Source: Clostridia bacterium (GTDB lineage: Bacteria; Bacillota; Clostridia; UMGS1883; UMGS1540). From it: a DNA stretch of 64,000 nt. The notes under the pieces were generated by a model. That model was given only the letters and a program-made list of their open reading frames with translations, made no database searches and was not told the origin of the DNA. Position 1 is the stretch's first letter; each line of letters starts with the position of its first letter. The stretch covers positions 1 to 64,000 of the forward strand of contig JAFSAU010000038.1 in the NCBI GenBank assembly GCA_017442155.1. The letters run 5' to 3'. This document shows, piece after piece, positions 8,974 to 17,434 of this stretch. Made by a program: the position numbers and the translations under genes.

Positions 8974-9935
8974 AACAAATCCTTTCTGTTTTCTAAAACA
9001 ATATGTACCTCAACTGAATATTTGCCCGAATTTTCTGCTATATCAGTAATTTCGCCATCTGCAACCTCGTAATCTTCATTAAGTAAAGCATCAATTTTGT
9101 CGGAAATTCTTTTATGCAAATATCCTATATCATAGGAGTCTTTTGTTGATACAAGATATCTATCGTCATCATCAATCTCAATATCTATTTTATCGCCTTT
9201 ATGAACTTGCCGTATTTCCCATTGCATTTTTTCTGTTCCATTATAAACTAATACAGTATCAAAAGAAACGGATGATATAGTATTATCATTATTTTCTACA
9301 ACTTCACAAGTTGAGTTATTTTCTTTAACAGAAGTATCTTCTGCATTTTCCTCAATATGATTATTTTCATCATTTGTAGTAACAACATTTTCTACTTGGG
9401 TCGATTTATCTTCGGGAATATCTATATTTGAAGCTGTGCTTTCTGCCTGTTTCTTTTCTCTTGCCATTTTTCGTTGTGCTTTACTTACGAACAAAAGAAA
9501 AACGCCTATGATAATAAAAATAATTCCCATCGGCAGGAGACACAAACCAAGCAGAATTAACAACCAACCATCAATCGCACAAAGTATTCCAGCAAGATTG
9601 TGTGTTTTGGCAGAATAATTTTTCTTGGGTGTTTTCGGCGTTGGTTGTTTTCTCTCGATACTTGTTTCTTTCTGTGTGGAAGAATTAGTAGTTTTGTAAG
9701 AATAACCACTATTTTTAGAGGATTTACTTTTTGGCATATCAATAATATCTTTAACTCCTATAGTGGTTTTATTATACACCTTGTTATATACTGCTTTCTT
9801 TGGGTCAGTTATGATGCCCATTCCCTTTTTCCCGTATAAAGGATTAACAGATTTTTTTATACTTCTTTTTATTTTTCCTGTTGTTCTAGCTTTAATTGAC
9901 CTTTTAATACTAGGTTTTCTTACTCCAAACTTCAT
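8970..9935 (-). CDS. Membrane protein with basic N-terminus and HIRAN-like C-terminal domain
   Basis: The 321-residue protein begins with a strongly basic region (SIKRSIKARTTGKIKRSIKK, then NPLYGKKGMG), has a hydrophobic hairpin at about 115-150 (WLLILLGLCLLPMGIIFIII), an acidic Asn/Glu-rich linker, and a C-terminal domain with 'IDIEIDDDDRYLVSTKDSYD' then 'IGYLHKRISDKIDALLNE'. That tail fits the HIRAN-like pattern (variable strands, then a G-Y-L helix, then 'gEI'). HIRAN domains bind DNA ends in other proteins; here the role is unknown. It shares a 4-bp overlap with the GIY-YIG gene. AGAGGTG supports the start. The protein family is not one I can name. Confidence 0.55.
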   Translation of the reverse strand: MKFGVRKPSIKRSIKARTTGKIKRSIKKSVNPLYGKKGMGIITDPKKAVYNKVYNKTTIGVKDIIDMPKSKSSKNSGYSYKTTNSSTQKETSIERKQPTPKTPKKNYSAKTHNLAGILCAIDGWLLILLGLCLLPMGIIFIIIGVFLLFVSKAQRKMAREKKQAESTASNIDIPEDKSTQVENVVTTNDENNHIEENAEDTSVKENNSTCEVVENNDNTISSVSFDTVLVYNGTEKMQWEIRQVHKGDKIDIEIDDDDRYLVSTKDSYDIGYLHKRISDKIDALLNEDYEVADGEITDIAENSGKYSVEVHIVLENRKDLL

Positions 9936-10040
9936 AACACACCTCTTAAATAGTAATTATACAAATAGGGTTTAATAATATAAAATAAATATTTTGTTTT
10001 GTGTAATTGTAATTTATATTATATACCAAATTATGCATGT

Positions 10041-10118
10041 GAGTTTTGGGGACGTGCCTGTTTTTGCACATTTTTCTATGAGTTTTGGGGACGTGCCTGT
10101 TTTTGCACATTTTTCTAA
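10041..10118. repeat. Two 39-bp tandem repeats (REP-like) plus degenerate third
   Basis: The unit GAGTTTTGGGGACGTGCCTG + TTTTTGCACATTTTTCTAT occurs at 10041 and again at 10080 with exact 39-bp period. A decayed third start, TTGGGGACGAGGGAG, follows at about 10136, and the block closes at about 10190 with the inverted end CCCCGTCCCCA. This GGGGACG...CGTCCCC layout resembles REP/RAYT-associated sequences. No transposase is nearby. The rest of 9936-10216 shows no gene. Confidence 0.7.
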
Positions 10119-10216
10119 ATTCAAATTTTGAACACTTGGGGACGAGGGAGTTTTTTGCATTGGCGACCGGAAAATTGTACAATTTCCGCCCCGTCCCCAA
10201 ACTGTAAAAGCTTTAA

Positions 10217-10942
10217 TCAAAACGATTTATGTTTTTTCATAGCTTTCCAAAAGCCTGAATATGAACGGTAACCAACAAGCAACGCAATTTCAGTTAGTCG
10301 CATATCTGAAACAGATAAAAGATAGCGCGCCATATCAATTCTTACTGTTGACAACTCCTGCCTGAAGGTGTGACCTGTATATTTAATCAACAATCTTTCA
10401 GTCTGCCGCTCGGAAAGATGAAGTTCCTGCGCTAAATCGGAAAGCTGCAAATCCTCATTATAGCGTCTTGAAAAGAATTCGCGAAACAGGAAGGGATAAT
10501 CATCAACGGGATGAACCTGCAATCCTTCGGGATAAAGCTGAGAGAAAAAAAGTGATATATAGGCGGATACCACAGTATAATCCTTTGTTGTCTTACATTT
10601 TTCAATTTCGTTCAGAAAGTCCATCACGGTCTGACACTGTACTTGTTTTTTTAAAAAACGATGCTCGTCACAATCTATTTGAAAGGCAATACGACGGGCG
10701 TTTGGGTTTTCGGTTATCGCGCAGTGATAAGTATTTGCGGGAACGAAAAAAAGATTTCCGTTGGTGGTGGAATGTATGGTATCTCCTACCTTGAAATTGA
10801 TTATTCCGTTTGTCACGATATGAATTTCTGCATAACTGTGCTTATGGATAGGCATTTTTTGTATCGTGTGGGAATAAAATCCGTTCTGCAAAAAGATATT
10901 GTGATATTTTGAACCTATTTTTATGTTTAGTTTGTTATTCAT
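10217..10942 (-). CDS. AraC-family transcriptional regulator
   Basis: The 241-residue regulator has an N-terminal cupin-type sensing domain (about 1-120; 'KMPIHKHSYAEIHIVTNG' and 'FFVPANTYHCAITEN') and a C-terminal AraC double helix-turn-helix (about 145-241; 'LQLSDLAQELHLSERQTERLLIKY' region and 'RLTEIALLVGYRSYSGFWKAMKK'). It is divergent from the sialic-acid lyase gene across a 188-bp region with clear promoter elements, so it most likely controls that pair. The ligand is not evident; N-acetylneuraminate or N-acetylmannosamine derivatives are a natural guess. Confidence 0.88.
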   Translation of the reverse strand: MNNKLNIKIGSKYHNIFLQNGFYSHTIQKMPIHKHSYAEIHIVTNGIINFKVGDTIHSTTNGNLFFVPANTYHCAITENPNARRIAFQIDCDEHRFLKKQVQCQTVMDFLNEIEKCKTTKDYTVVSAYISLFFSQLYPEGLQVHPVDDYPFLFREFFSRRYNEDLQLSDLAQELHLSERQTERLLIKYTGHTFRQELSTVRIDMARYLLSVSDMRLTEIALLVGYRSYSGFWKAMKKHKSF

Positions 10943-10994
10943 AATATTATTTCCCAGTCTGACATCGCGTTCAGTATATTGACAATATAGTCTA

Positions 10995-11023
10995 TCGACA
11001 TTTTAATATAGATAAAGTATAAT
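10995..11023 (+). promoter_or_regulatory. Promoter for sialic-acid lyase gene
   Basis: TCGACA (10995-11000) and TATAAT (11018-11023) with a 17-bp spacer, about 108 bp before the lyase start. Imperfect -35 fits activator control by the divergent AraC-type regulator. Confidence 0.55.
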
Positions 11024-11130
11024 TACATTATACCCCAGAAAGAAAATGATGTCAAGGCATGATATCGTGAAGATTGTATTAAAGCAATCCCGACAGCAGC
11101 CATAAAACAACAAAAACGGAGGTTTGAAAA

Positions 11131-12018
11131 ATGAAATTTAAAGGAATTATCCCCGCACTGATAACGCCTCTTTGCGAGGACAGAAAAAGCGTAAACGAAG
11201 CCCAGGCAAGAAAATTTATAGAGTTTCTTATTAAACAGGGGGCAGACGGATTTTATGTTCTCGGCTCTACTGGTGAAGGACTTGTTCTTGAGGAAAAGGA
11301 AAGAATGAGAATGCTCGAGATAACGGTTGACCAGGTAAAAGGCAGAAAGCCGATTATTTGTCATACAGCGGCAATGAATTTCAGTGAAGCGATTCGTCTG
11401 TCAAAGCATGCAGAAAAAGCGGGTGCTGATGCAATTTCTGCAATTCCCCCTATTTTTTTTCATTATCGGACGGAAGATATTTATAATTACTATAAAACTC
11501 TTGCAGGAAGCACGACTTTGCCCTTTATTATGTATAATCATCCTTCCGCAAATGGTGGAATGAATGCTGAAACTGTAGCAAAAATGTCAGAGATAGATAA
11601 TATAACAGGCGTAAAATGGACCGTAAAAAACTATTATGAGTTGATGCGTCTGAAGGATATGACTCACGGAGAAATGAACATTATCAACGGACCTGACGAA
11701 ATGCTTATAGCGGGACTTGCCGCTGGTGCAGATGCAGGCATCGGCACCACCTATAACGTTATGCTTCCCCAGTATTTAGAGCTTTATAAGTGTTTCGGAC
11801 AAGGGGAGATAGACAAGGCGAGAGAAATACAGTATAAGATAAACCGCGTTATAACCTGCATGATTAAAAACGAACTCATTTCTGTCACAAAACATATGTG
11901 TGCTATGTTAGGTTTTGACATTGGTGAAGCAACCTATCCGCTTAAGAGCATCAAGGACAGCGGTGCAGTTGAACTCGAACAAGAGCTGAAAGAGATTGGT
12001 TGGCCTTTTGCGCAGTAA
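11131..12018 (+). CDS. nanA: N-acetylneuraminate lyase (DapA/NanA superfamily)
   Basis: This 295-residue TIM-barrel aldolase should cleave N-acetylneuraminate to N-acetylmannosamine and pyruvate. Family marks are 'GSTGEGLVLEEKER' (pyruvate carboxylate site), Tyr in 'PFIMYNHP' and the Schiff-base Lys in 'NITGVKWTVKNYYEL' (about 164). The 'NGPDEMLIAGLAAGADAGIG' segment matches NanA rather than DapA or KDG aldolase, which is why I choose this name. GGAGG precedes the ATG. The BNR/sialidase-like gene follows 79 bp later and an AraC regulator is divergent; no ManNAc kinase, epimerase or transporter is in the window. Confidence 0.87.
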   Translation: MKFKGIIPALITPLCEDRKSVNEAQARKFIEFLIKQGADGFYVLGSTGEGLVLEEKERMRMLEITVDQVKGRKPIICHTAAMNFSEAIRLSKHAEKAGADAISAIPPIFFHYRTEDIYNYYKTLAGSTTLPFIMYNHPSANGGMNAETVAKMSEIDNITGVKWTVKNYYELMRLKDMTHGEMNIINGPDEMLIAGLAAGADAGIGTTYNVMLPQYLELYKCFGQGEIDKAREIQYKINRVITCMIKNELISVTKHMCAMLGFDIGEATYPLKSIKDSGAVELEQELKEIGWPFAQ

Positions 12019-12097
12019 TGAAAGATTTATCAGGGACAACCGGAAACCATAGTTCCCCAAATGAGGGTTTATGTATGAAAACTGGAGGTATATACAT

Positions 12098-13171
12098 ATG
12101 AAATGCGATACATATTCCATAAGGAACGGTTACGATAAAAAGAAGTGCCTTATTCACGCAAGATGCTGTCAAGCACCTGGAATCATGGTTGCGACTGCGC
12201 AGTATTTAAATGTAGATGGTTGCGACTTATTTAGCGGACTGCTTATGAGTATAAGTAAGGATGAAGGTAAAACATGGAGTGAGTTTGAATTTCAAAATGG
12301 ACTTTCACCGATTGAGCAAGGGGATATTACCACAGTAGGCTGTGATGCCACACCTATGTATCATAGGAAGACAGATAAAATACTGCTTCTTGGGCATACT
12401 GCAGAATATAAAAAAGGGCAATTACATCCGACCGGAAAAAGAAGAAACACCTTTTACAGTGTTTACGACAAAGAGAAAAACGAGTTTTCCAAAATGAAAT
12501 TCATACAAATGCCGGAAGGCTATGAACGGTGCGGAAATGGTAGCGGTCAGAGTGTGGAGCTGGAAAACGGCGAGATATTAATTCCGGTATATTACAAAAA
12601 AGATGACGAGCCGAATATGTATGTAATGGTGCTTCGTTGCCTTTTTGACGGATGCGATGTACAGATTCTTGAGATGGGCAAGCCACTTACCATGCACATA
12701 AAGAGAGGAATTGGCGAGCCGTCGCTTATTTATCATCAGGGAACTTACTATATGACCTTACGCAACGATGAGTGCGGATTGGTTGCAAGAAGTGAGGATG
12801 GAATGAATTACACAGACCTTCAGCACTGGAAATGGGAAGACGGAAGCTTACTGCAAAATTATAATACACAGCAACACTGGATGAAGCTTGGGGAAGAATT
12901 GTACCTTGTATATACAAGACGAGGAGCTGATAATGATCATGTTTTCCGTCACAGAGCACCATTGTTTGCTGCCAGGGTTGAAAATATGTGTCTTGTGAGA
13001 GAAAGTGAATTTATTGTTGTGAAAGAAAGAGGAGCACGACTCGGCAATTTCGGTGTAACTCATTTGAAAGACGGCAGGGCAATGGTGATGGCGGCTGAAT
13101 GGATGCAGCCTAAAGGCTGCGAAGCATACGGAAGCGACAATTCGATTTTTGTTTCTGTGATTGAAAAATAA
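12098..13171 (+). CDS. BNR-repeat / sialidase-fold protein
   Basis: The 357-residue protein has an Asp-box (SKDEGKTWSEF, about 50-60) and a repeated strand pattern with segments like 'SEDGMNYTDLQHWKWEDG', as expected of a six-bladed sialidase-type propeller. Early 'HARCCQAPGIMVATAQY' matches the position of the first catalytic-region Arg in that fold. No signal peptide is present, so it would be cytoplasmic, unlike most secreted sialidases. It could process sialyl oligosaccharides taken up by the cell, or be a non-hydrolytic relative. I start at 12098 because GGAGGT lies just upstream. Its place after nanA ties it to sialic-acid use. Confidence 0.68.
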   Translation: MKCDTYSIRNGYDKKKCLIHARCCQAPGIMVATAQYLNVDGCDLFSGLLMSISKDEGKTWSEFEFQNGLSPIEQGDITTVGCDATPMYHRKTDKILLLGHTAEYKKGQLHPTGKRRNTFYSVYDKEKNEFSKMKFIQMPEGYERCGNGSGQSVELENGEILIPVYYKKDDEPNMYVMVLRCLFDGCDVQILEMGKPLTMHIKRGIGEPSLIYHQGTYYMTLRNDECGLVARSEDGMNYTDLQHWKWEDGSLLQNYNTQQHWMKLGEELYLVYTRRGADNDHVFRHRAPLFAARVENMCLVRESEFIVVKERGARLGNFGVTHLKDGRAMVMAAEWMQPKGCEAYGSDNSIFVSVIEK

Positions 13172-13396
13172 GTTTGCCTGAAACAACAAGTATCCAGATT
13201 ATACATTCATTATATCATTGTGCTATAATAGGGACAAGTCAAGAAGGGCGTGTCTCAACAAGCGATTTTTCACTTAATTGAGGCATCGCCCTCTTTTTCT
13301 GCTTGGAATGTGGATGACTTTTAAGATTTTTTCTGTTTCAGCGTACACAAAGAAAAGCTCGTGAATTTACGGAGCAAATTTTTTGAAATTGATTTT

Positions 13397-13640
13397 TTAA
13401 GCCGTTTTCAACTCGTGTAAGAATTGTCCCTGACGGTTGGCAATCGTCTTGTTATGCAATTTGATTTGTGAGGGCAACCTTCACAGCTTTCGCATTGGTA
13501 CATCGTTTTTCTGATATATATCCACTTGATGCTTTGGATTTCCGCATACCGACATTAAAAAGTTTTCTGCCGTAGTGACAGATGTATGTGTCTGTGTTTT
13601 CATCATATTGCATATTTTCTGCTCTATAACAAAATGTCAA
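13397..13640 (-). pseudogene. Decayed transposase fragment (IS1182-like)
   Basis: Reading leftward, a frame with 'ENMQYDENTDTYICHYGRKL' and 'KASSGYISEKRCTNAKA' resembles the middle of IS1182-type DDE transposases (the C-x-G-x-x-M-x-Y-D and C-T-x-A-K-G region). It then shifts frame at about 13455 and continues as 'LHNKTIANRQGQFLHELKTA' and a stop at 13397-13399, which resembles the 'INKLHNKI' C-terminus of the same family. The catalytic part between is missing, so this is an internally deleted remnant. The flanks 13190-13396 and 13641-13736 hold no other gene. Confidence 0.7.
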
Positions 13641-13736
13641 TACTTTTTAAGCCGCTCCATATATTGAAATAAAGAGATAAAATCGCTTTTTCGGGGAATA
13701 CTACCGGTAAAGTTCTGATTTTGGAGGAAAAAGCGA

Positions 13737-14519
13737 ATGGAATGGCTTATTTATATTCTGACAGGGCTCAGTGCCGGCGTGGTGACGGGACTTGCAGGTC
13801 TTTCTGCCTCCGTCGTTGTAACACCGGTGCTTGTCAGCATAAGCGGCTGGGAAAGCTACGATGCCGTGACAGTGGCACTGGCGGCAGACATCTTTTCCTG
13901 CTTGCTGTCATCCTACACCTATGGGAAAAACAAAAATATTGACCTTGGGCGTGGGCTGATGATAGGTGTCACAGCCCTTGCGGGGACCATTGCCGGCAGT
14001 TACTTCGGGTATCTGTTCAGCCAGGCCCAGCCGAATGGACTTGGGTATATCGCGATGGTAACAACCGTGCTCCTGGGTGTAAAATTTCTGGTAAAGCCGG
14101 TTAACGGCGGCCTGGATGCCAAAGGCTTTGCGGAGCAGCAGGGGATGGGGTATAAAACCTTTCTGGCTGTGTTTTGCGGACTTTTTATCGGATTCGTATG
14201 CGGTTTTACAGGCAGTGGCGGCGGAATTCTGATGCTCACGGTATTTACACTGCTTCTCGGTTACAATCTGAAGGTTGCGGTGGGGACCAGCACGCTGATT
14301 ATGACATTTGTTGCCCTTGTCGGCACCATCAGTCATATCACCATGGGTGCACACGTGGAGCTGCGCTCTATTCTGGCGGTGGTTATTGCGTGCATTATCG
14401 GTGCGCTGGTGGCCGCCCGGTTTGCCAATAAGAGCGATGTGAAAAAGCTCAACCGTATCATCGGCTTTATTTTGCTGGCACTGGGTGTTCTGACGACTGT
14501 AATTAAGATGCTGGCCTGA
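13737..14519 (+). CDS. TauE/SafE-family sulfite/sulfonate exporter-like protein
   Basis: The 260-residue membrane protein has about eight hydrophobic segments. It has the family's two glycine-rich repeats, 'GLSAGVVTGLAGLSASVVVTP' early and 'GFVCGFTGSGGGILMLTV' in the second half. Members move sulfite, sulfonates or related anions out of the cell; the true substrate is unknown here. GGAGG precedes the ATG at 13737. It stands alone between the transposase remnant and pckG. Confidence 0.85.
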   Translation: MEWLIYILTGLSAGVVTGLAGLSASVVVTPVLVSISGWESYDAVTVALAADIFSCLLSSYTYGKNKNIDLGRGLMIGVTALAGTIAGSYFGYLFSQAQPNGLGYIAMVTTVLLGVKFLVKPVNGGLDAKGFAEQQGMGYKTFLAVFCGLFIGFVCGFTGSGGGILMLTVFTLLLGYNLKVAVGTSTLIMTFVALVGTISHITMGAHVELRSILAVVIACIIGALVAARFANKSDVKKLNRIIGFILLALGVLTTVIKMLA

Positions 14520-14600
14520 AGCTGATAGATGTTTTTACAGCTCCGGTTTTTTTAGAAAAACTTTAAAACCTTCCCCAAAAATATTTGACAAATATAAAAA

Positions 14601-14644
14601 AATGCACCTGGCTTAGAAGTTTCATCTCTGCCAGGTGCATTTTC
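14601..14644. terminator. Bidirectional terminator, tauE-like / pckG
   Basis: AATGCACCTGGC pairs with GCCAGGTGCATT around a 17-nt loop, flanked by A- and T-runs, between convergent genes. Confidence 0.8.
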
Positions 14645-14697
14645 TGATTTTGAATTTTTCTTACCTTAATAAGATTGCCGTTTTTGCGTCCTCTTGT

Positions 14698-16470
14698 TTA
14701 TTTAAGGTTATTTTCCAGAATAGAGAGCTGGTTGGCAATCGCCTTCGGCAGCTTGTCGCCGAACTGAGCGAAGTATTCCTTAATGCCGTCAATTTCGCCG
14801 GCCCATACATCCTTGTCAACGCTGAGGAGTTCATCCAGTGTCGCGGCGTCGATATCCAGGCCGGTAAGGTCGAGGTCAGCAGCCTTGGGCAGGTAACCGA
14901 TAGCGGTTTCTGCAGCGTCTGCCTTACCTTCGCAACGGTCCAGAATCCAGTTCAGGACGCGCATGTTGTCGCCAAAGCCGGGCCACATGAAGTTGCCTTC
15001 GGCATCCTGACGGAACCAGTTTACATGGAAGATAGCGGGAGCCTTGTCACCCAGCTTTTCGCCCATTTCGAGCCAGTGTGCAAAGTAATCAGCCATGTTG
15101 TAGCCGCAGAAGGGCTTCATAGCCATGGGGTCGCGACGGACAACGCCGACAGCACCGGCTGCAGCAGCGGTGGTTTCAGATGCCATGGTAGCACCTACGA
15201 ACACGCCGTGTTCCCAATCTCTTGCCTGGTATACGAGGGGTGCGGTCTTTGCACGTCTGCCGCCGAATACGATAGCGGAAATCGGAACACCTGCGGGATT
15301 CTCAAATTCGGGAGAGATGCAGGGGCAGTTCTTTGCCGGAGCGGTAAAGCGGGAATTGGGATGGGCAAGCTTGTTGCCTTCTGCCGTAAATTCCTTGCCG
15401 TTTACCTTTGCACCCTTCCATTCGGTTGCATCTGCGGGCGGGTTCTTGTCGAGACCTTCCCACCATACAGTCATATCTTCGTTGTTGATTGCAACGTTTG
15501 TGAAGATTGTGCCCTGCTTTGTGGAAGCAAGAGCGTTGAAGTTGGTCTTTTCGCTGGTGCCGGGGGCAACACCGAAGAAGCCGGCTTCCGGATTGATGGC
15601 ATACAGTCTGCCGTCCGGACCTATGCGCAGCCAGGCAATGTCATCACCAACAGTCCAGACCTTGTAGCCCTTTTCCTTGAGGTATGCCGGGGGAATCAGC
15701 ATGGCCAGGTTGGTCTTACCGCAGGCAGACGGGAAAGCGGCTGCAATATATTTCACTTCACCCTTCGGATTTTCGAGGCCGAGGATGAGCATATGCTCTG
15801 CCATCCAGCCTTCGTTTTTACCGAGGTAGGAAGCAATACGCAGTGCGAAGCACTTTTTGCCCAGCAGTACGTTACCGCCGTAGGCAGAGTTAATGGACCA
15901 GATGGTGGAATCCTGGGGGAACTGAACAATGTAGCGTTCGTCAGGATTTACGTCCTTCTTTGCATGGAGGCACTTTACGAAATCGGGGTTATCGCCCAGG
16001 CATTCCATAACAGCCGTGCCTACACGGGTCATAATAGCCATGTTAAGTACAACATAAATGCTGTCGGTAAGCTCAATACCGATCTTGGAGAAGGGAGAGC
16101 CAACGGGACCCATGGAATAGGGAACCACATACATGGTGCGGCCCTTCATGGAGCCATTGTACAGGTTACGCAGCTTTGCGTACATTTCAGCGGGATCCAT
16201 CCAGTTATTGGTGGGACCGGCTTCTTCCTTGGTACGTGCACAGATAAAGGTTCTGTCTTCTACACGTGCCACGTCGTTTTCTGCTGTTCTGTGGTAGTAG
16301 CAGCCGGGCAACTTTTCTTCGTTCAGCTTGATAATTTCACCGGATGCAACTGCTTCGCGGCGCAGTGCTTCCAGCTGTTCTTCGCTGCCGTCAATCCAGA
16401 CGATTTCGTCCGGCTTGCACATGGCGACCATATCGTCAAGCCATGCTTTGACACTTTGGTTTGTTGTCAT
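14698..16470 (-). CDS. pckG: Phosphoenolpyruvate carboxykinase (GTP)
   Basis: The 590-residue enzyme interconverts oxaloacetate and PEP with GTP/GDP. It carries the GTP-type P-loop with active-site Cys, 'AAAFPSACGKTNLAMLIPP' (about 243-261, Cys 250), and the 'GGRRAKTAPLVYQARDWEHG' and 'TMASETTAAAAGAVGVVRRD' segments that distinguish it from the ATP-type PckA common in Firmicutes. Length is right for bacterial GTP-PEPCK. AAAGGAGTG lies before the ATG. In an anaerobe it probably works in the carboxylating direction to make oxaloacetate as well as in gluconeogenesis (inference). Confidence 0.95.
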   Translation of the reverse strand: MTTNQSVKAWLDDMVAMCKPDEIVWIDGSEEQLEALRREAVASGEIIKLNEEKLPGCYYHRTAENDVARVEDRTFICARTKEEAGPTNNWMDPAEMYAKLRNLYNGSMKGRTMYVVPYSMGPVGSPFSKIGIELTDSIYVVLNMAIMTRVGTAVMECLGDNPDFVKCLHAKKDVNPDERYIVQFPQDSTIWSINSAYGGNVLLGKKCFALRIASYLGKNEGWMAEHMLILGLENPKGEVKYIAAAFPSACGKTNLAMLIPPAYLKEKGYKVWTVGDDIAWLRIGPDGRLYAINPEAGFFGVAPGTSEKTNFNALASTKQGTIFTNVAINNEDMTVWWEGLDKNPPADATEWKGAKVNGKEFTAEGNKLAHPNSRFTAPAKNCPCISPEFENPAGVPISAIVFGGRRAKTAPLVYQARDWEHGVFVGATMASETTAAAAGAVGVVRRDPMAMKPFCGYNMADYFAHWLEMGEKLGDKAPAIFHVNWFRQDAEGNFMWPGFGDNMRVLNWILDRCEGKADAAETAIGYLPKAADLDLTGLDIDAATLDELLSVDKDVWAGEIDGIKEYFAQFGDKLPKAIANQLSILENNLK

Positions 16471-16579
16471 GATAAAACACTCCTTTGATAATAGTTTAAC
16501 AAATTTACCTAATTTATAGTATACAACAAAATTTTAGGTTTTGCAACACTTTTTTTCAGTTTTTTCAAATTATTTAGAA

Positions 16580-17434
16580 TTACACATACAAGGCATCGGA
16601 AAGGGAGGAAAGCTGGGCAATGGAAAGCGTCTCTCCCCGGACGGTGGGCGAAAGGCCCATTTTTTCCACAGCAGTTGCAATTTTTTCCTTTGTGCCGAAG
16701 CGTCCGGCGTTGGCAAGGCCGTTTACCAGGGTCTTTCGCCGCTGGGCAAAGACGGCCCGGACAAGGGCAAAGAAATGGTCCTCATTTTTCGGCCAGACAA
16801 CCGGATTTTCCCGCATAGAAAGGCAGAGCACCTCAGAATCCACCTTGGGCGGCGGAAAAAAGGATGCGGCGGGGACCCGGCATACGCGGCGTACCTCGCA
16901 CCGGTACTGAACGGCCACGGTCAGTGCACCGTAGTCCTTGCCGCCGGGAGCGGCCATAATCCGGTCGGCCACTTCCTTCTGCATCATGACCACGATGCGG
17001 CGGAGGGGCAGATTTTTTTCAAGAAGCGCAAGCAGAATGGGCGTGGTAATATAATAGGGAAGATTGGCCGCTACGGAAACGGGCATGTCGCCAAAGCTTT
17101 CTTTCAAAAGAGCCGGCAAATCCAGCTTCAGTACGTCCCCGTGCACCACAGAAACATTGTCGAAGGGGGCGAGGGTTTCGTCGAGAACGGGGAGCAGACG
17201 GTCGTCAATTTCCACGGCCACCACCCGTTCAGCCTGTCCGGCCAGTGCCTCGGTCAGAACGCCGAAGCCGGGGCCGATTTCCAGTGCACCGCCGCCTTCC
17301 GGCAGGGCGGCCTCCACGATTTCCTCTAAAACGGAGGCATCGTGCAGAAAATTCTGGCCCAGAGATTTTTTCAGGCGAAAATCATACTTTTCGCAAAGTG
17401 CGCGTATATAACGGGGGTCGGTTAAATTTCCCAT
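16580..17434 (-). CDS. rsmA: 16S rRNA dimethyladenosine transferase
   Basis: The 284-residue SAM-dependent enzyme dimethylates two adjacent adenosines near the 3' end of 16S rRNA. It has the SAM motif 'ALEIGPGFGVLTEALAG' (about 45-61), acidic 'AVEIDDRLLPVL', and catalytic 'NLPYYITTPIL' (N-L-P-Y, about 123-126), followed by the KsgA/Dim1 C-terminal domain ('VDSEVLCL', 'FAQRRKTLVNGL'). It overlaps the SLOG gene upstream by 13 bp and is the last gene of a leftward run. Confidence 0.95.
   Translation of the reverse strand: MGNLTDPRYIRALCEKYDFRLKKSLGQNFLHDASVLEEIVEAALPEGGGALEIGPGFGVLTEALAGQAERVVAVEIDDRLLPVLDETLAPFDNVSVVHGDVLKLDLPALLKESFGDMPVSVAANLPYYITTPILLALLEKNLPLRRIVVMMQKEVADRIMAAPGGKDYGALTVAVQYRCEVRRVCRVPAASFFPPPKVDSEVLCLSMRENPVVWPKNEDHFFALVRAVFAQRRKTLVNGLANAGRFGTKEKIATAVEKMGLSPTVRGETLSIAQLSSLSDALYV

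Noticed and set aside
10041..10118. CRISPR array
   Set aside because: Only two full units directly abutting with no spacers.
14635..16488. A 617-codon rightward ORF opposite pckG
   Set aside because: It is a shadow of the strongly conserved pckG gene on the other strand; the composition is Cys- and His-rich with no known motif.
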